From: Dyella_A sp050749815
GTDB lineage: Bacteria; Pseudomonadota; Gammaproteobacteria; Xanthomonadales; Rhodanobacteraceae
Direction: 5' to 3'
Assembly: GCF_050749815.1 (NCBI RefSeq)
Contig: NZ_CP192735.1
Location: forward strand, 1,922,001 to 1,986,000
Length of the DNA: 64,000 nt
Shown here: positions 25,622 through 34,277 of the stretch, one piece after another
How the letters are laid out: each line of letters begins with the position of its first letter
Numbering within the stretch: the first letter of the stretch is position 1
Made by a program: the position numbers and the translations under genes
Notes under the pieces: model-generated
The model's database searches: none
What the model was told of the DNA's origin: nothing
Seen by the model: the letters and a program-made list of their open reading frames with translations, nothing else

Positions 25622-26656
25622 ATGCCTCAGACGATGAAAGCCCTGGTCAAGCGCCACGCCGAACCCGGCATCTGGATGGAAGAAGTGCCGGTGCCCGAGG
25701 TCGGCCCGAACGAGGTGCTGATCAAGCTGGAGAAGACCGCGATCTGCGGCACCGACCTGCACATCTACAAGTGGGACGAGTGGAGCCAGCGCACGATCAA
25801 GCCGGGCCTGACCATCGGCCACGAGTTCGTCGGCCGCATCGTGGAGATGGGCCCGGGCGTCACCGGTTACAGCATCGGCGACCGCGTCTCGGCCGAAGGC
25901 CACATCGTCTGCGGCCACTGCCGCAACTGCCGCGCCGGCCGCCAGCACCTGTGCCCGAACACGGTGGGCATCGGCGTGAACCGCAACGGCGCGTTCGCCG
26001 AGTACATGACCATGCCGGCCTCCAACCTGTGGCCGATCCCCGACCAGATCCCGTCCGAGCTGGCCGCGTTCTTCGACCCGTACGGCAACGCCGCGCACTG
26101 CGCGCTGGAGTTCGACGTGATCGGCGAGGACGTGCTGATCACCGGCGCCGGCCCGATCGGCATCATCGCCGCCGGCATCGCCAAGCACGTGGGCGCGCGC
26201 AACGTGGTGGTCACCGACGTCAACGACTACCGCCTCAAGCTGGCCGCCGACATGGGCGCCACCCGCGTGGTCAACGTGGCCAACCAGTCGCTGCGCGACG
26301 TGGTGAAGGACCTGCACATCCAGGGCTTCGACGTGGGCCTGGAGATGAGCGGCAACCCGCGCGCGTTCAACGACATGCTCGAGGTGATGTACCACGGTGG
26401 CAAGATCGCGATGCTCGGCATCATGCCGCGCGGCGCCGGCATCGACTGGGACAAGGTGATCTTCAAGGGCCTCACCCTGCAGGGCATCTACGGCCGCAAG
26501 ATGTACGAGACCTGGTACAAGATGACCCAGATGGTGCTCACCGGCTTCCCGCTGCAGAAGGTGCTCACCCACCAGATCGCCATCGACGACTTCCAGCGCG
26601 GCTTCGACCTGATGGACCAGGGCGTCTGCGGCAAGGTCGTCTGCAGCTGGAGCTGA
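25622..26656 (+). CDS. tdh: L-threonine 3-dehydrogenase
   Basis: Zinc- and NAD-dependent oxidation of L-threonine to 2-amino-3-ketobutyrate, which Kbl then cleaves to glycine and acetyl-CoA. It is a medium-chain dehydrogenase: catalytic zinc site CGTDLHIYKWDEW with IGHEFVG, structural zinc cysteines in CGHCRNCRAGRQHLC, Rossmann motif TGAGPIGIIAAG, and the Tdh-specific GRKMYETWYKM. Starts are possible at 25610, 25622 and 25634 (MKALVKRH, closest to the E. coli start, 340 residues). I chose 25622 for a weak GGAT upstream, but 25634 is equally plausible. It lies divergent from miaA, with kbl downstream behind the DUF748 gene. Confidence 0.96.
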   Translation: MPQTMKALVKRHAEPGIWMEEVPVPEVGPNEVLIKLEKTAICGTDLHIYKWDEWSQRTIKPGLTIGHEFVGRIVEMGPGVTGYSIGDRVSAEGHIVCGHCRNCRAGRQHLCPNTVGIGVNRNGAFAEYMTMPASNLWPIPDQIPSELAAFFDPYGNAAHCALEFDVIGEDVLITGAGPIGIIAAGIAKHVGARNVVVTDVNDYRLKLAADMGATRVVNVANQSLRDVVKDLHIQGFDVGLEMSGNPRAFNDMLEVMYHGGKIAMLGIMPRGAGIDWDKVIFKGLTLQGIYGRKMYETWYKMTQMVLTGFPLQKVLTHQIAIDDFQRGFDLMDQGVCGKVVCSWS

Positions 26657-26721
26657 GGCGAGCCGGCTGAAGGCCGGCCGATCCCGCGGGCGATTGCACC
26701 GCCCCCACCATGCGACGAGAT

Positions 26722-26747
26722 GACGCCGGCGCCTGTGCGCCGGCGTC
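26722..26747 (+). terminator. tdh terminator hairpin
   Basis: 11-bp perfect stem GACGCCGGCGC/GCGCCGGCGTC with a CTGT loop, 66 bases after the tdh stop, followed by GCTTCTTCG. It probably separates tdh from the DUF748 gene. Confidence 0.7.
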
Positions 26748-26847
26748 GCTTCTTCGTACACTGCCGCCGATCCGCAGGGGCCACGGATAGCACCGGCCAG
26801 CGACCATCCCGCCGGCCGGCCCACGACGTTTCGGGGAGTGCATTGCG

Positions 26848-29800
26848 ATGCGCGTTCGTCGCCTTCTGGAAGATCCTCGCGCGGCCCGCGCCGTGGCCCA
26901 CGCCCGGGCGTTGAGCCAATCGCATCGCGTTCGCCGCGGCCTGCTGATCACTGCGGCGCTGCTGGTGCTGTTCGGCCTGCTCGGCTTCTTCGCCGCGCCG
27001 CCGATTCTGCGCGGACAGATCGAGAAGCGCGCCAGTGCGGCGCTGTCCCGCCCGGTGACGCTGGGCAAGGTGCACTTCAACCCGTTCACCCTGCGCCTGC
27101 AGCTGGACCGCCTGCACATCGGCGGGCGCGACGGCAAGGCCGCCTTCGTCGACGTGGACGAGGCGGTGATCAACGCCTCGTGGACCTCGCTGTTCCGCAT
27201 GGCGCCGGTGCTCGACGCGCTGCGGCTGGATCATCCGCAGATTCACTTGGCGCGTAGCGCGGACGGTCGCTTCAACTTCTCCGACCTGATCGACCGCTAC
27301 GCCGCCAAGCCGGGCGCCCCGCCCTCGCCGCCCGCGCGCTTCGCGCTGGCGAACATCCAGGTGCACAACGGCGACCTGCGCTTCGACGACCAGCCCACCC
27401 GGGCCAGCCACCGCGTCGACCAACTGGAGGTGGGCATCCCATTCCTGGCCAACCTGCCCAGCGACACCGACATCTACGTGCAGCCACTGCTGGCGATGCG
27501 AGTGGACGGCAGCCCGCTGCGCATCGACGGGCAGACCAAGCCGTTCGCGGACTCGCGCGAATCGACCATGCACTTCCAGGTCGACCGGCTGGACCTGCCG
27601 CGCTACCTCGCCTACGTGCCGCCGTCCGCGCTGCCGGTGGCGATCCCGAAGGGCCTGCTGAGCGGCGTGCTGGACCTGCACTTCGTGCAGAGCCAGCAGA
27701 GCCAGCCGACCCCGCAACTCAAGCTCACCGGCCACCTGCAACTGGACAGCTTCGCGCTGGCGACACGCCAGGGCGCGCCGATCCTCGACCTGGGTCACGG
27801 CGGCGCGCAGCTGGTGGACGTGCAGCCGCTGCTCTCGCGCTACCACCTGGGCACGTTGGTGCTGGACCGCGCCGCGCTGAGCTACCGGCAGAACGCCGAC
27901 GGCCACAGCAACTTCGACGCGCTGACCGCCGACACGCCCACACCTGCTGGCCAACCACCGGCTGCACCCACCGACCTGCGCATCGATGGGCTGTTCCTCA
28001 CCGACAGCGCGGTGCGCTACACCAACGCCACGCGGCAGACGCTGGATCTCACCCGCGTGCGCGGGGCGCTGCACGGCCTGAGTCTGTTGAAGGCACCCGC
28101 CGGCACGCTGAACCTGGCCGCAGCGCTCGGTGGCGGCGACATTACGGCGCGGGGCACGCTGGACCTGGCGGCCGGCCAGCTTAAGGCCGCGCTCGGCCTG
28201 AAGCAGGTGGCGGTGGCGCCGCTGCAAGCAGTCGCCGCGCCCGACCTGCGCGCGCCGGTCACCCAGGGACGGCTCGATGCCGGCGGCCAGCTCGCGCTGG
28301 ACTGGGGCAAGACGGTCAACCTGCACCTGAGCGACGCGCACGCCACGGTGCGCGATTTCGCGCTCGCCCCGCAACAGAAGGAACACGGTCCGGCGATGGC
28401 GTGGAGCCGGCTCGACGCGGCGATCCCGCTGTTCGACCTGGCCAGTCGCCAGGTGCAGCTGGGCGACGTCACCCTGCACCGCCCCGCGCTGGACATCGAG
28501 CGCGCTCGCAACGGCACGCTGAGCCTGATGGAACTGCTGCCGGGAGCGCCGGCCACATCGAAGGGTGACCCATCCCCCGTCACTCCCTGGCACTGGCAAC
28601 TGGGCCGCCTCGCGCTGGACGACGGCAGTATGGATTTCACCGACCTCGCCGCCGGCACCCGCCCGGTGTCCACCCAGATCACGGCGATGAAGGGCCACCT
28701 GGACGGCCTCAGCGACAAGCTCGGCGAGGCGCGCCCATTCGCGCTCGCCGGCACGATCGACCGCGGCAGTTTCGACGCCAGCGGAACGCTGCGCCCCGAT
28801 CCGCTGCGCCCCGATCCGCTGGGCGCCGAGCTGAAGCTGAGCACGCGCAACCTGGACATCGCCCGCTTCGTGCCCTATCTCAGCGTGCCGCTGAACGTGA
28901 CCATCGCCAGCGCCCGCCTGACCAGCGATGGCCAGCTGCGCTACGACGCCCGCAGCCGCACGCCCTCGCTGCGCTACCAGGGCAACACCGCGCTGGAACG
29001 GGTGCGCGTGCAGGACAAGCTCACCGGCGACGACTTCCTGCGCTGGCGCACGCTCACCGCCTCGCGACTGGACGCCGAAATCGGGACGGACGCACCGCGG
29101 GTGGACGTCGGCGCGCTGGTACTCACCTCGTTCTACGCCCGCGTGATCATCAACGCGGATGGACGGCTGAACCTGTCCGACGTGGTGGCCTCGCCGGCGT
29201 CCGCGCCGGTGTCGGTAACCCGCACCGAAGGCAGCGTGCCGGCCCCGGCGGCCAGCGCACCCACGCCGCCACCGGCCGCCTCGACCGCGGTGGCGCAAGT
29301 GCCCGCCGCGGCGACCGGCGCCGCACCGGCGGCCGAGATCCACCTCGGCGGCATCACCCTGGTGAACGGCCAGCTCAACTACACCGACAATTTCATCAAG
29401 CCCAACTACACCGCCAACCTCACCAAGCTCACCGGCAAGATCGGCGCCTTCGGCACCCAGCCGGGCGATCCACCGGCGGAACTGGCCGTGCAGGCCGCGC
29501 TGGACGAGAACTCGCCGGTGGACATCAGCGGCACCATCAACCCGCTGCAGCCGGTGGCCTTCCTGGACATCAAGGGCAAGGCCGACGCGGTGGAACTGAC
29601 CGGGCTGGCGGGCTACTCGCGCAAGTACGCCGGCTACCCGATCACCTCCGGCAAGCTCAACGTGGACGTCCATTACCAGCTCGACCAGCGCAAGCTGGAG
29701 GCCGACAACCACATCTTCATCAGCCAGCTCACCTTCGGCGAGCGCGACACCAGCCCCGGCGCGAAGCACCTCCCGGTAAAGCTGGCGGTGGCGCTGCTGA

Positions 29801-30537
29801 AGGACACCGAGGGAAACATCGACGTGAACCTGCCGGTGTCTGGCTCGCTGGACGATCCGCAGTTCAGCGTGGGCGGGCTAGTCTGGCGGGCGCTGGGAAA
29901 CCTGATCGCCAAGGCGGTGACCGCACCGTTCCGCCTGCTCGGCGCGGCCTTCGGCGGCCCCGGTGCCGACCTCGGCTACGTCGAGTTCGCGCAAGGCTCG
30001 GCGATCCTCGACGCCAAGGCGCAGGAGCGGCTGGGCAAGCTGGTGGCGATCCTCCAGAAGAAGTCGTCGCTGAAGCTGGACATCATCGGTCGGGTCGACC
30101 CCACCAAGGACCGCGATGGCCTGCGCAAGGTCACCGTGGAGAACCTTATCCGCCGCGAGCTGGTGCTGGACGAGAAGGGCAAGGACGCCGACGTGTCCGA
30201 TGCCGCCCTCGCCGCCGTGCGGGTGACGCCGGACCAGGTCGAGAAGTATCTCAAGCGGGCCTACAAGCACGACGACATCCCGAACAAGCCGCGCAACTTC
30301 CTCGGCCTGAAGAAGTCGCTGGACCCGGACGAGATGCGCGGCCTGATGGAAGCCAACGTGGCGGTGGACGAGCCGGCGATGCGAGCACTGGCCAAGCGCC
30401 GCGCCGATGCCGTGCGCAGCTGGCTCACCGGCAAGCTCGATGCCGCCCGCTACGACGAGAAGCCGGTGCTGCTCGATGCCAAGGGCATCGACGACAAGGG
30501 CAAGACCACCCGGGTGGACTTCGGCCTGCACCAGTAG
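26848..30537 (+). CDS. Large AsmA-like DUF748 envelope protein
   Basis: A 1229-residue protein anchored in the inner membrane by one segment at about 31-55 (RRGLLITAALLVLFGLLGFF). It is followed by a long periplasmic beta-rich body of AsmA/DUF748 type with repeated RxDxLxxGG-like turns (for example LQLDRLHIGGRDGKAAFVDV). Ala/Pro-rich breaks occur at about 365-380 and 790-835. The C-terminus (about 1040-1229) holds the DUF748 end domain, with LGYVEFAQGSAILDAKAQER resembling the start of an OmpA-type fold. AsmA-like proteins form hydrophobic-groove bridges that move lipids between membranes; that role is inferred here from the family. The start at 26848 lacks a strong ribosome site, but no better one is seen. 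It sits between tdh and kbl on the same strand, with hairpins on both sides. Confidence 0.88.
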   Translation: MRVRRLLEDPRAARAVAHARALSQSHRVRRGLLITAALLVLFGLLGFFAAPPILRGQIEKRASAALSRPVTLGKVHFNPFTLRLQLDRLHIGGRDGKAAFVDVDEAVINASWTSLFRMAPVLDALRLDHPQIHLARSADGRFNFSDLIDRYAAKPGAPPSPPARFALANIQVHNGDLRFDDQPTRASHRVDQLEVGIPFLANLPSDTDIYVQPLLAMRVDGSPLRIDGQTKPFADSRESTMHFQVDRLDLPRYLAYVPPSALPVAIPKGLLSGVLDLHFVQSQQSQPTPQLKLTGHLQLDSFALATRQGAPILDLGHGGAQLVDVQPLLSRYHLGTLVLDRAALSYRQNADGHSNFDALTADTPTPAGQPPAAPTDLRIDGLFLTDSAVRYTNATRQTLDLTRVRGALHGLSLLKAPAGTLNLAAALGGGDITARGTLDLAAGQLKAALGLKQVAVAPLQAVAAPDLRAPVTQGRLDAGGQLALDWGKTVNLHLSDAHATVRDFALAPQQKEHGPAMAWSRLDAAIPLFDLASRQVQLGDVTLHRPALDIERARNGTLSLMELLPGAPATSKGDPSPVTPWHWQLGRLALDDGSMDFTDLAAGTRPVSTQITAMKGHLDGLSDKLGEARPFALAGTIDRGSFDASGTLRPDPLRPDPLGAELKLSTRNLDIARFVPYLSVPLNVTIASARLTSDGQLRYDARSRTPSLRYQGNTALERVRVQDKLTGDDFLRWRTLTASRLDAEIGTDAPRVDVGALVLTSFYARVIINADGRLNLSDVVASPASAPVSVTRTEGSVPAPAASAPTPPPAASTAVAQVPAAATGAAPAAEIHLGGITLVNGQLNYTDNFIKPNYTANLTKLTGKIGAFGTQPGDPPAELAVQAALDENSPVDISGTINPLQPVAFLDIKGKADAVELTGLAGYSRKYAGYPITSGKLNVDVHYQLDQRKLEADNHIFISQLTFGERDTSPGAKHLPVKLAVALLKDTEGNIDVNLPVSGSLDDPQFSVGGLVWRALGNLIAKAVTAPFRLLGAAFGGPGADLGYVEFAQGSAILDAKAQERLGKLVAILQKKSSLKLDIIGRVDPTKDRDGLRKVTVENLIRRELVLDEKGKDADVSDAALAAVRVTPDQVEKYLKRAYKHDDIPNKPRNFLGLKKSLDPDEMRGLMEANVAVDEPAMRALAKRRADAVRSWLTGKLDAARYDEKPVLLDAKGIDDKGKTTRVDFGLHQ

Positions 30538-30547
30538 CGTCGGCCAA

Positions 30548-30575
30548 CGGCGGGGCTTCCTTCACAGCCCCGCCG
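30548..30575 (+). terminator. Hairpin after DUF748 gene
   Basis: 10-bp stem CGGCGGGGCT/AGCCCCGCCG around an 8-base loop, 11 bases after the stop. There is no T-tract downstream, so termination strength is uncertain; it separates the DUF748 gene from kbl. Confidence 0.5.
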
Positions 30576-30619
30576 CGAGGGGCGACAATAGCGTTTTGCC
30601 CTCGCACAAGGTCCCCGCC

Positions 30620-31816
30620 ATGAGCTACCCCGGCCAGTCCCGTTTCGCCGCCGAACTCGCCTCCATCCGCGAGCAGGGCCTGTTCAAGGCCGAGCGCATC
30701 ATCGTCTCGCCGCAGTCGGCCGAGATCGAGCTGGAAGGCGGGCGCAAGGTGCTCAACTTCTGCGCCAACAACTATCTCGGCCTGGCCGACCATCCGGACG
30801 TGATCGCCGCCGCTAAGGAGGCGCTGGACACCCACGGCTTCGGCATGGCGTCGGTGCGTTTCATCTGCGGCACGCAGGATCTGCACAAGCAGCTGGAAGT
30901 CAAGATCGCCGAGTTCTTCGGCACCGAGGACACCATCCTCTACGCCGCCTGCTTTGACGCCAACGGCGGCCTGTATGAGCCGCTGCTGGGCGAGGAGGAC
31001 GCGGTGATCTCCGACGCGCTCAACCACGCCTCGATCATCGACGGCATCCGCCTGTGCAAGGCCAAGCGCTTCCGCTACGCCAACTGCGACATGGCCGACC
31101 TGGAGGCCCAGCTGCAGGCCGCCGACGCCGCCGGCGCCAAGATCAAACTGATCACCACCGACGGCGCGTTCTCGATGGACGGCTTCATCGCCCCGCTGGA
31201 CCAGATCACCGCGCTGGCCGAGAAGTACAACGCGATGGTGCACATCGACGAATGCCACTGCACCGGCTTCCTCGGCGCCACCGGCCGCGGCGCGGCCGAA
31301 GTCAACGGCGTGATGGACAAGATCGACATCTTCACCGGCACCCTGGGCAAGGCGCTCGGCGGCGCGCTGGGCGGCTTCACCACCGGCCCGAAGGAAGTGA
31401 TCGAACTGCTGCGCCAGCGCTCGCGCCCGTACCTGTTTTCCAACTCGCTGCCGCCGCACGTGGTGGCCGCGGCGATCAAGGTGTTCGACATGCTCGAAAG
31501 CGCCGGCGAGCTGCGCGCCAAGGTGCAGGAGAACACCGCCTACTTCCGCGAACGCATGACCGCCGCCGGCTTCGACATCAAGCCGGGCGTGCACCCGATC
31601 GTGCCGGTGATGATCTACGACGCGCCGAAGGCGCAGGCGATGGCGAGCGCCCTGCTGGAGGAAGGCATCTACGTCACCGGCTTCTTCTTCCCGGTGGTGC
31701 CGCAGGGCCAGGCGCGCATCCGCACCCAGATGAGCGCGGCGCATACTCGTGAGCATCTGGATCGCGCGATCGATGCGTTCACCCGCATCGGCAAACGGCT
31801 CGGCGTGATCGGCTGA
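30620..31816 (+). CDS. kbl: Glycine C-acetyltransferase (2-amino-3-ketobutyrate CoA ligase)
   Basis: A PLP enzyme that cleaves 2-amino-3-ketobutyrate with CoA to glycine and acetyl-CoA, completing threonine breakdown begun by Tdh. Its 398 residues match E. coli Kbl in length. It belongs to the alpha-oxoamine synthase family: NFCANNYLGLADHP at the start, FGMASVRFICGTQDLHKQLE, the PLP region HIDECHCTGFLGATGRG (E-C-H where many relatives have D-A/S-H), and the PLP lysine Lys244 in TGTLGKALGGALGG. The start at 30620 gives the conserved N-terminus MSYPGQSRFAAEL; the longer frame from 30407 overlaps DUF748. Separation from tdh by a 3.7-kb gene is unusual. Confidence 0.97.
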   Translation: MSYPGQSRFAAELASIREQGLFKAERIIVSPQSAEIELEGGRKVLNFCANNYLGLADHPDVIAAAKEALDTHGFGMASVRFICGTQDLHKQLEVKIAEFFGTEDTILYAACFDANGGLYEPLLGEEDAVISDALNHASIIDGIRLCKAKRFRYANCDMADLEAQLQAADAAGAKIKLITTDGAFSMDGFIAPLDQITALAEKYNAMVHIDECHCTGFLGATGRGAAEVNGVMDKIDIFTGTLGKALGGALGGFTTGPKEVIELLRQRSRPYLFSNSLPPHVVAAAIKVFDMLESAGELRAKVQENTAYFRERMTAAGFDIKPGVHPIVPVMIYDAPKAQAMASALLEEGIYVTGFFFPVVPQGQARIRTQMSAAHTREHLDRAIDAFTRIGKRLGVIG

Positions 31817-31882
31817 GGCGGGGGTGCCTCCCGCTGAGGGAGGAAGCTTAAGCAAGAGGCTTCGCGCTGAAGGGAAGCCCAA

Positions 31883-32342
31883 GCTTCGCTCCCTCTCCCC
31901 TGAACAGCTTCATCGTTCGGGGGAGAGGGCTGGGGTGAGGGGGCCGCTCTTGCCTTACCTACGCCGCACCTCACCGACAAACACCCCAAGCCCAAAGCGC
32001 CCCCTCACCCAACCCTCTCCCCCGAGCCGGCTCGGAGGAGAGGGCTTTAAGCGCGGAGCCGCGCGCTAGCGGGGAGCTCGCGCTTCGCTCCCTGTCTCTT
32101 GAACAGCTTCTCCGTTCGGGGGGAGAGGGCTGGGGTGAGGGGCGGCTCTTGCCTTACCTACGCCGCACCTCACCGACAAACACCAGAAGCCCAAAGCGCC
32201 CCCCCTCACCCAACCCTCTCCCCCGAGCAGGCTCGGAGGAGAGGGCTTTGAGCGCGGAGCCACACGCTAGCGGGGAGCCCGCGCTTCGCTCCCTCTCCCT
32301 TGAACAGCTTCATCGTTCGGGGGAGAGGGCTGGGGTGAGGGG
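31883..32342. repeat. About 2.3 tandem copies of a ~200-bp intergenic repeat
   Basis: The landmark GCTTCGCTCCCT recurs at 31883, 32082 and 32283, giving units of 199 and 201 bp that diverge by only a few bases and small indels. Each unit holds G-rich (GGGAGAGGGCTGGGGTGAGGG type) and C-rich complementary arms able to fold back, a motif widely dispersed between genes in proteobacteria. No open frame with a ribosome site is present, and the 593-base gap between kbl and the pseudouridine synthase is essentially all repeat. Confidence 0.8.
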
Positions 32343-32409
32343 GGCTTTTGCCTTGCACGCGGCGTCTCTGATCACGAACGGCCACCCGACAACACCCTTC
32401 TCCGCTCAA

Positions 32410-33165
32410 TCAACCACGTCGCAAAGCGTGCACCTCGTCGGGAGTGAGGTGTCGCCATTGCCCCTTGGGCAATTCGCCCAGGAGCAGCGAGCCGATGGCC
32501 ACGCGGATCAAGCGCAGCACGCCGATGTCGTGCGCCGCCAGTAGTCGGCGGATGTGCCGGTTGCGGCCTTCGTCCAGAACCACTTCCAGCCAGGCGTTCT
32601 TCTCGCCTTCGCGCAGCACGTTGACCGCTACCGCGCCCAACCGCTCGCCGGCATCGAGCACACCGGCACGCAGCTTCGCCAACAGGGCGTCATCCGGGCG
32701 GAGGTCGATCTGCACGTGGTAGGTCTTGTCGACGTGGTGCTTCGGTTCGGTCAGACCGGCCGCCCACACGGTGTCGTTGCTCAGCAGCAGCAGGCCTTCG
32801 CTGGCGCGATCGAGTCGACCCACCGGCCCCAGCCAGGGCAAGCCGGCGTCCTTGATCAGATGGTAGACCGTGTCGCGGCCGCGCTCGTCCGCGGCGCTCA
32901 CCACGATGCCGCGCGGCTTGTTCAGCGCGATGTAGACAGGCGCTGCCGCCCGAACGCTCGCTCCATCCAGGGCAATCACCTCGCGTGCCGGATCGGTCGG
33001 GCGCTCCGGATCGAGCACGCGCCTACCGTCGACGCTTACCCGCCCGTCCCGCACCGCCTGCTCGGCCTGGCTGCGCGAGCACACCCCGAGCTTGCTCAGC
33101 ACCCGCGCCAGACCGTGGCGCGGAGTGGTCGGGGGCGTCGCCGGGCGGCGGGGAGATCGGGTCAT
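32410..33165 (-). CDS. RsuA/RluB/E/F family pseudouridine synthase
   Basis: Isomerises a specific uridine in rRNA (or tRNA) to pseudouridine. The 251 residues comprise a basic Pro-rich tail (1-18), an S4 RNA-binding domain (about 19-65, LSKLGVCSRSQAEQAVRDGR) and the catalytic domain with the nucleophile Asp119 in GRLDRASEGLLLLSND. The family end RNRHIRRLLAAHDIGVLRLI follows. The RsuA-type signature G-R-L-D-x-x-S-E-G-L-L is clear, but choosing between RluB, RluE, RluF and RsuA by eye is not safe. The start at 33165 is chosen as it begins the basic tail; the longer frame from 33201 adds unlike residues. It is monocistronic, ending at the repeat array and divergent from the desaturase. Confidence 0.9.
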   Translation of the reverse strand: MTRSPRRPATPPTTPRHGLARVLSKLGVCSRSQAEQAVRDGRVSVDGRRVLDPERPTDPAREVIALDGASVRAAAPVYIALNKPRGIVVSAADERGRDTVYHLIKDAGLPWLGPVGRLDRASEGLLLLSNDTVWAAGLTEPKHHVDKTYHVQIDLRPDDALLAKLRAGVLDAGERLGAVAVNVLREGEKNAWLEVVLDEGRNRHIRRLLAAHDIGVLRLIRVAIGSLLLGELPKGQWRHLTPDEVHALRRG

Positions 33166-33324
33166 CCGCCCAGCGTAGCCAGCGCGGCCTCCGTGCGGCA
33201 ACCGTCGGCGGTCGCCATTCGCCGGTGACGGCCTGGCGACGATGCAGGAAGCGCTGCATCCATCGTGGGCCGCCAGCCGTATCTGCAGCCACTACCGTCG
33301 CGGGCTTTGCGAAGAACGTCACCC

Positions 33325-34269
33325 ATGAAAACCGGCCATGCAGAACCGCACGTCGTCAAACGCATGCTCACCGGGCTGGTGCGCTGGTTCGACACCAGCG
33401 CGCAGGACGCCGTCGGCGACGATGACGATCGTATCGATTGGGCGCGGGTGCTTCCCTTTATCGGCATGCACCTGGCCTGCCTGGGCGTGTTCTGGGTCGG
33501 CTTTTCCTGGTTCGCGTTCTGGGTGGCGCTGGGGCTGTACGCGCTGCGCATGTTCGCGGTGACCGCGTTCTACCACCGGTATTTTTCGCATCGTGCATTC
33601 AAGGCGTCGCGGCCGGTGCAGTTCGCATTCGCAGTGGTCGGCGCGGCCGCCGTGCAGCGCGGCCCGCTGTGGTGGGCGGCACACCATCGCAACCACCATC
33701 GCCACGCCGACACCCCGGCCGACGTGCATTCGCCCGTGCAGCACGGGTTCCTGCACAGCCACATGGGCTGGTTCCTGAGCCGCGCCGGCTTCCGCACCGA
33801 CTGGGCGAAGATCCCGGACCTGGTGAAGTTTCCTGAGCTGCGCCTGCTCGACCGCTTCGACCTGCTGGTGCCGGTGGCGCTGGCGGTGGGCCTGTTCTTC
33901 CTGGGCCGCTGGCTGGGCGTGGCGCATCCGGAGCTCGGCACCAACGGGCCGCAGCTGCTGGTGTGGGGCTTCTTCATCTCCACCATCGTGCTGTTCCACG
34001 TGACGGTGACGATCAACTCGCTGGCCCACCGCTTTGGCAGCCGCCGCTTCGAGACGCGCGACAACAGCCGCAACAACTGGCTGCTGGCGATCCTCACGTT
34101 CGGCGAGGGCTGGCACAACAATCACCACCACTTCCCCGGCTCGGCGCGGCAGGGCTTCCGCTGGTGGGAGGTGGACATCACCTTCTACATCCTGCGCGCC
34201 ATGGCCCTGGTTGGGCTGGTGCGCGAACTGAAGGCCGTGCCCGCCGGCCTCAAACGCCGCGATCGCTGA
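33325..34269 (+). CDS. Membrane fatty acid desaturase (acyl-CoA delta-9 type)
   Basis: Introduces a double bond into acyl chains using a di-iron centre and oxygen. The 314 residues include hydrophobic segments at about 48-80 (PFIGMHLACLGVFWVGFSWF onward), 105-118, 190-210 and 220-240. The three His boxes are HRYFSH from His84, HHRNHH at 120-125 and HNNHHH from His264, in the family spacing. The start at 33325 is chosen because it precedes the first conserved helix; the longer frame from 33265 has no ribosome site. It is the first gene of a plus-strand lipid operon (next start 8 bp after its stop), so its product may supply the olefin used by the two Cfa-like enzymes. Confidence 0.93.
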   Translation: MKTGHAEPHVVKRMLTGLVRWFDTSAQDAVGDDDDRIDWARVLPFIGMHLACLGVFWVGFSWFAFWVALGLYALRMFAVTAFYHRYFSHRAFKASRPVQFAFAVVGAAAVQRGPLWWAAHHRNHHRHADTPADVHSPVQHGFLHSHMGWFLSRAGFRTDWAKIPDLVKFPELRLLDRFDLLVPVALAVGLFFLGRWLGVAHPELGTNGPQLLVWGFFISTIVLFHVTVTINSLAHRFGSRRFETRDNSRNNWLLAILTFGEGWHNNHHHFPGSARQGFRWWEVDITFYILRAMALVGLVRELKAVPAGLKRRDR

Positions 34270-34277
34270 GGAACGTC

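Noticed and set aside
26488..29769. Minus-strand open frame of about 1090 codons opposite the DUF748 gene and the tdh end
   Set aside because: Shadow frame; its composition mirrors the sense gene and it crosses two real genes and a terminator.
31883..32342. CRISPR-like reading of the repeats after kbl
   Set aside because: The units are about 200 bp and continuous, without short repeats and unique spacers; they are tandem extragenic repeats.
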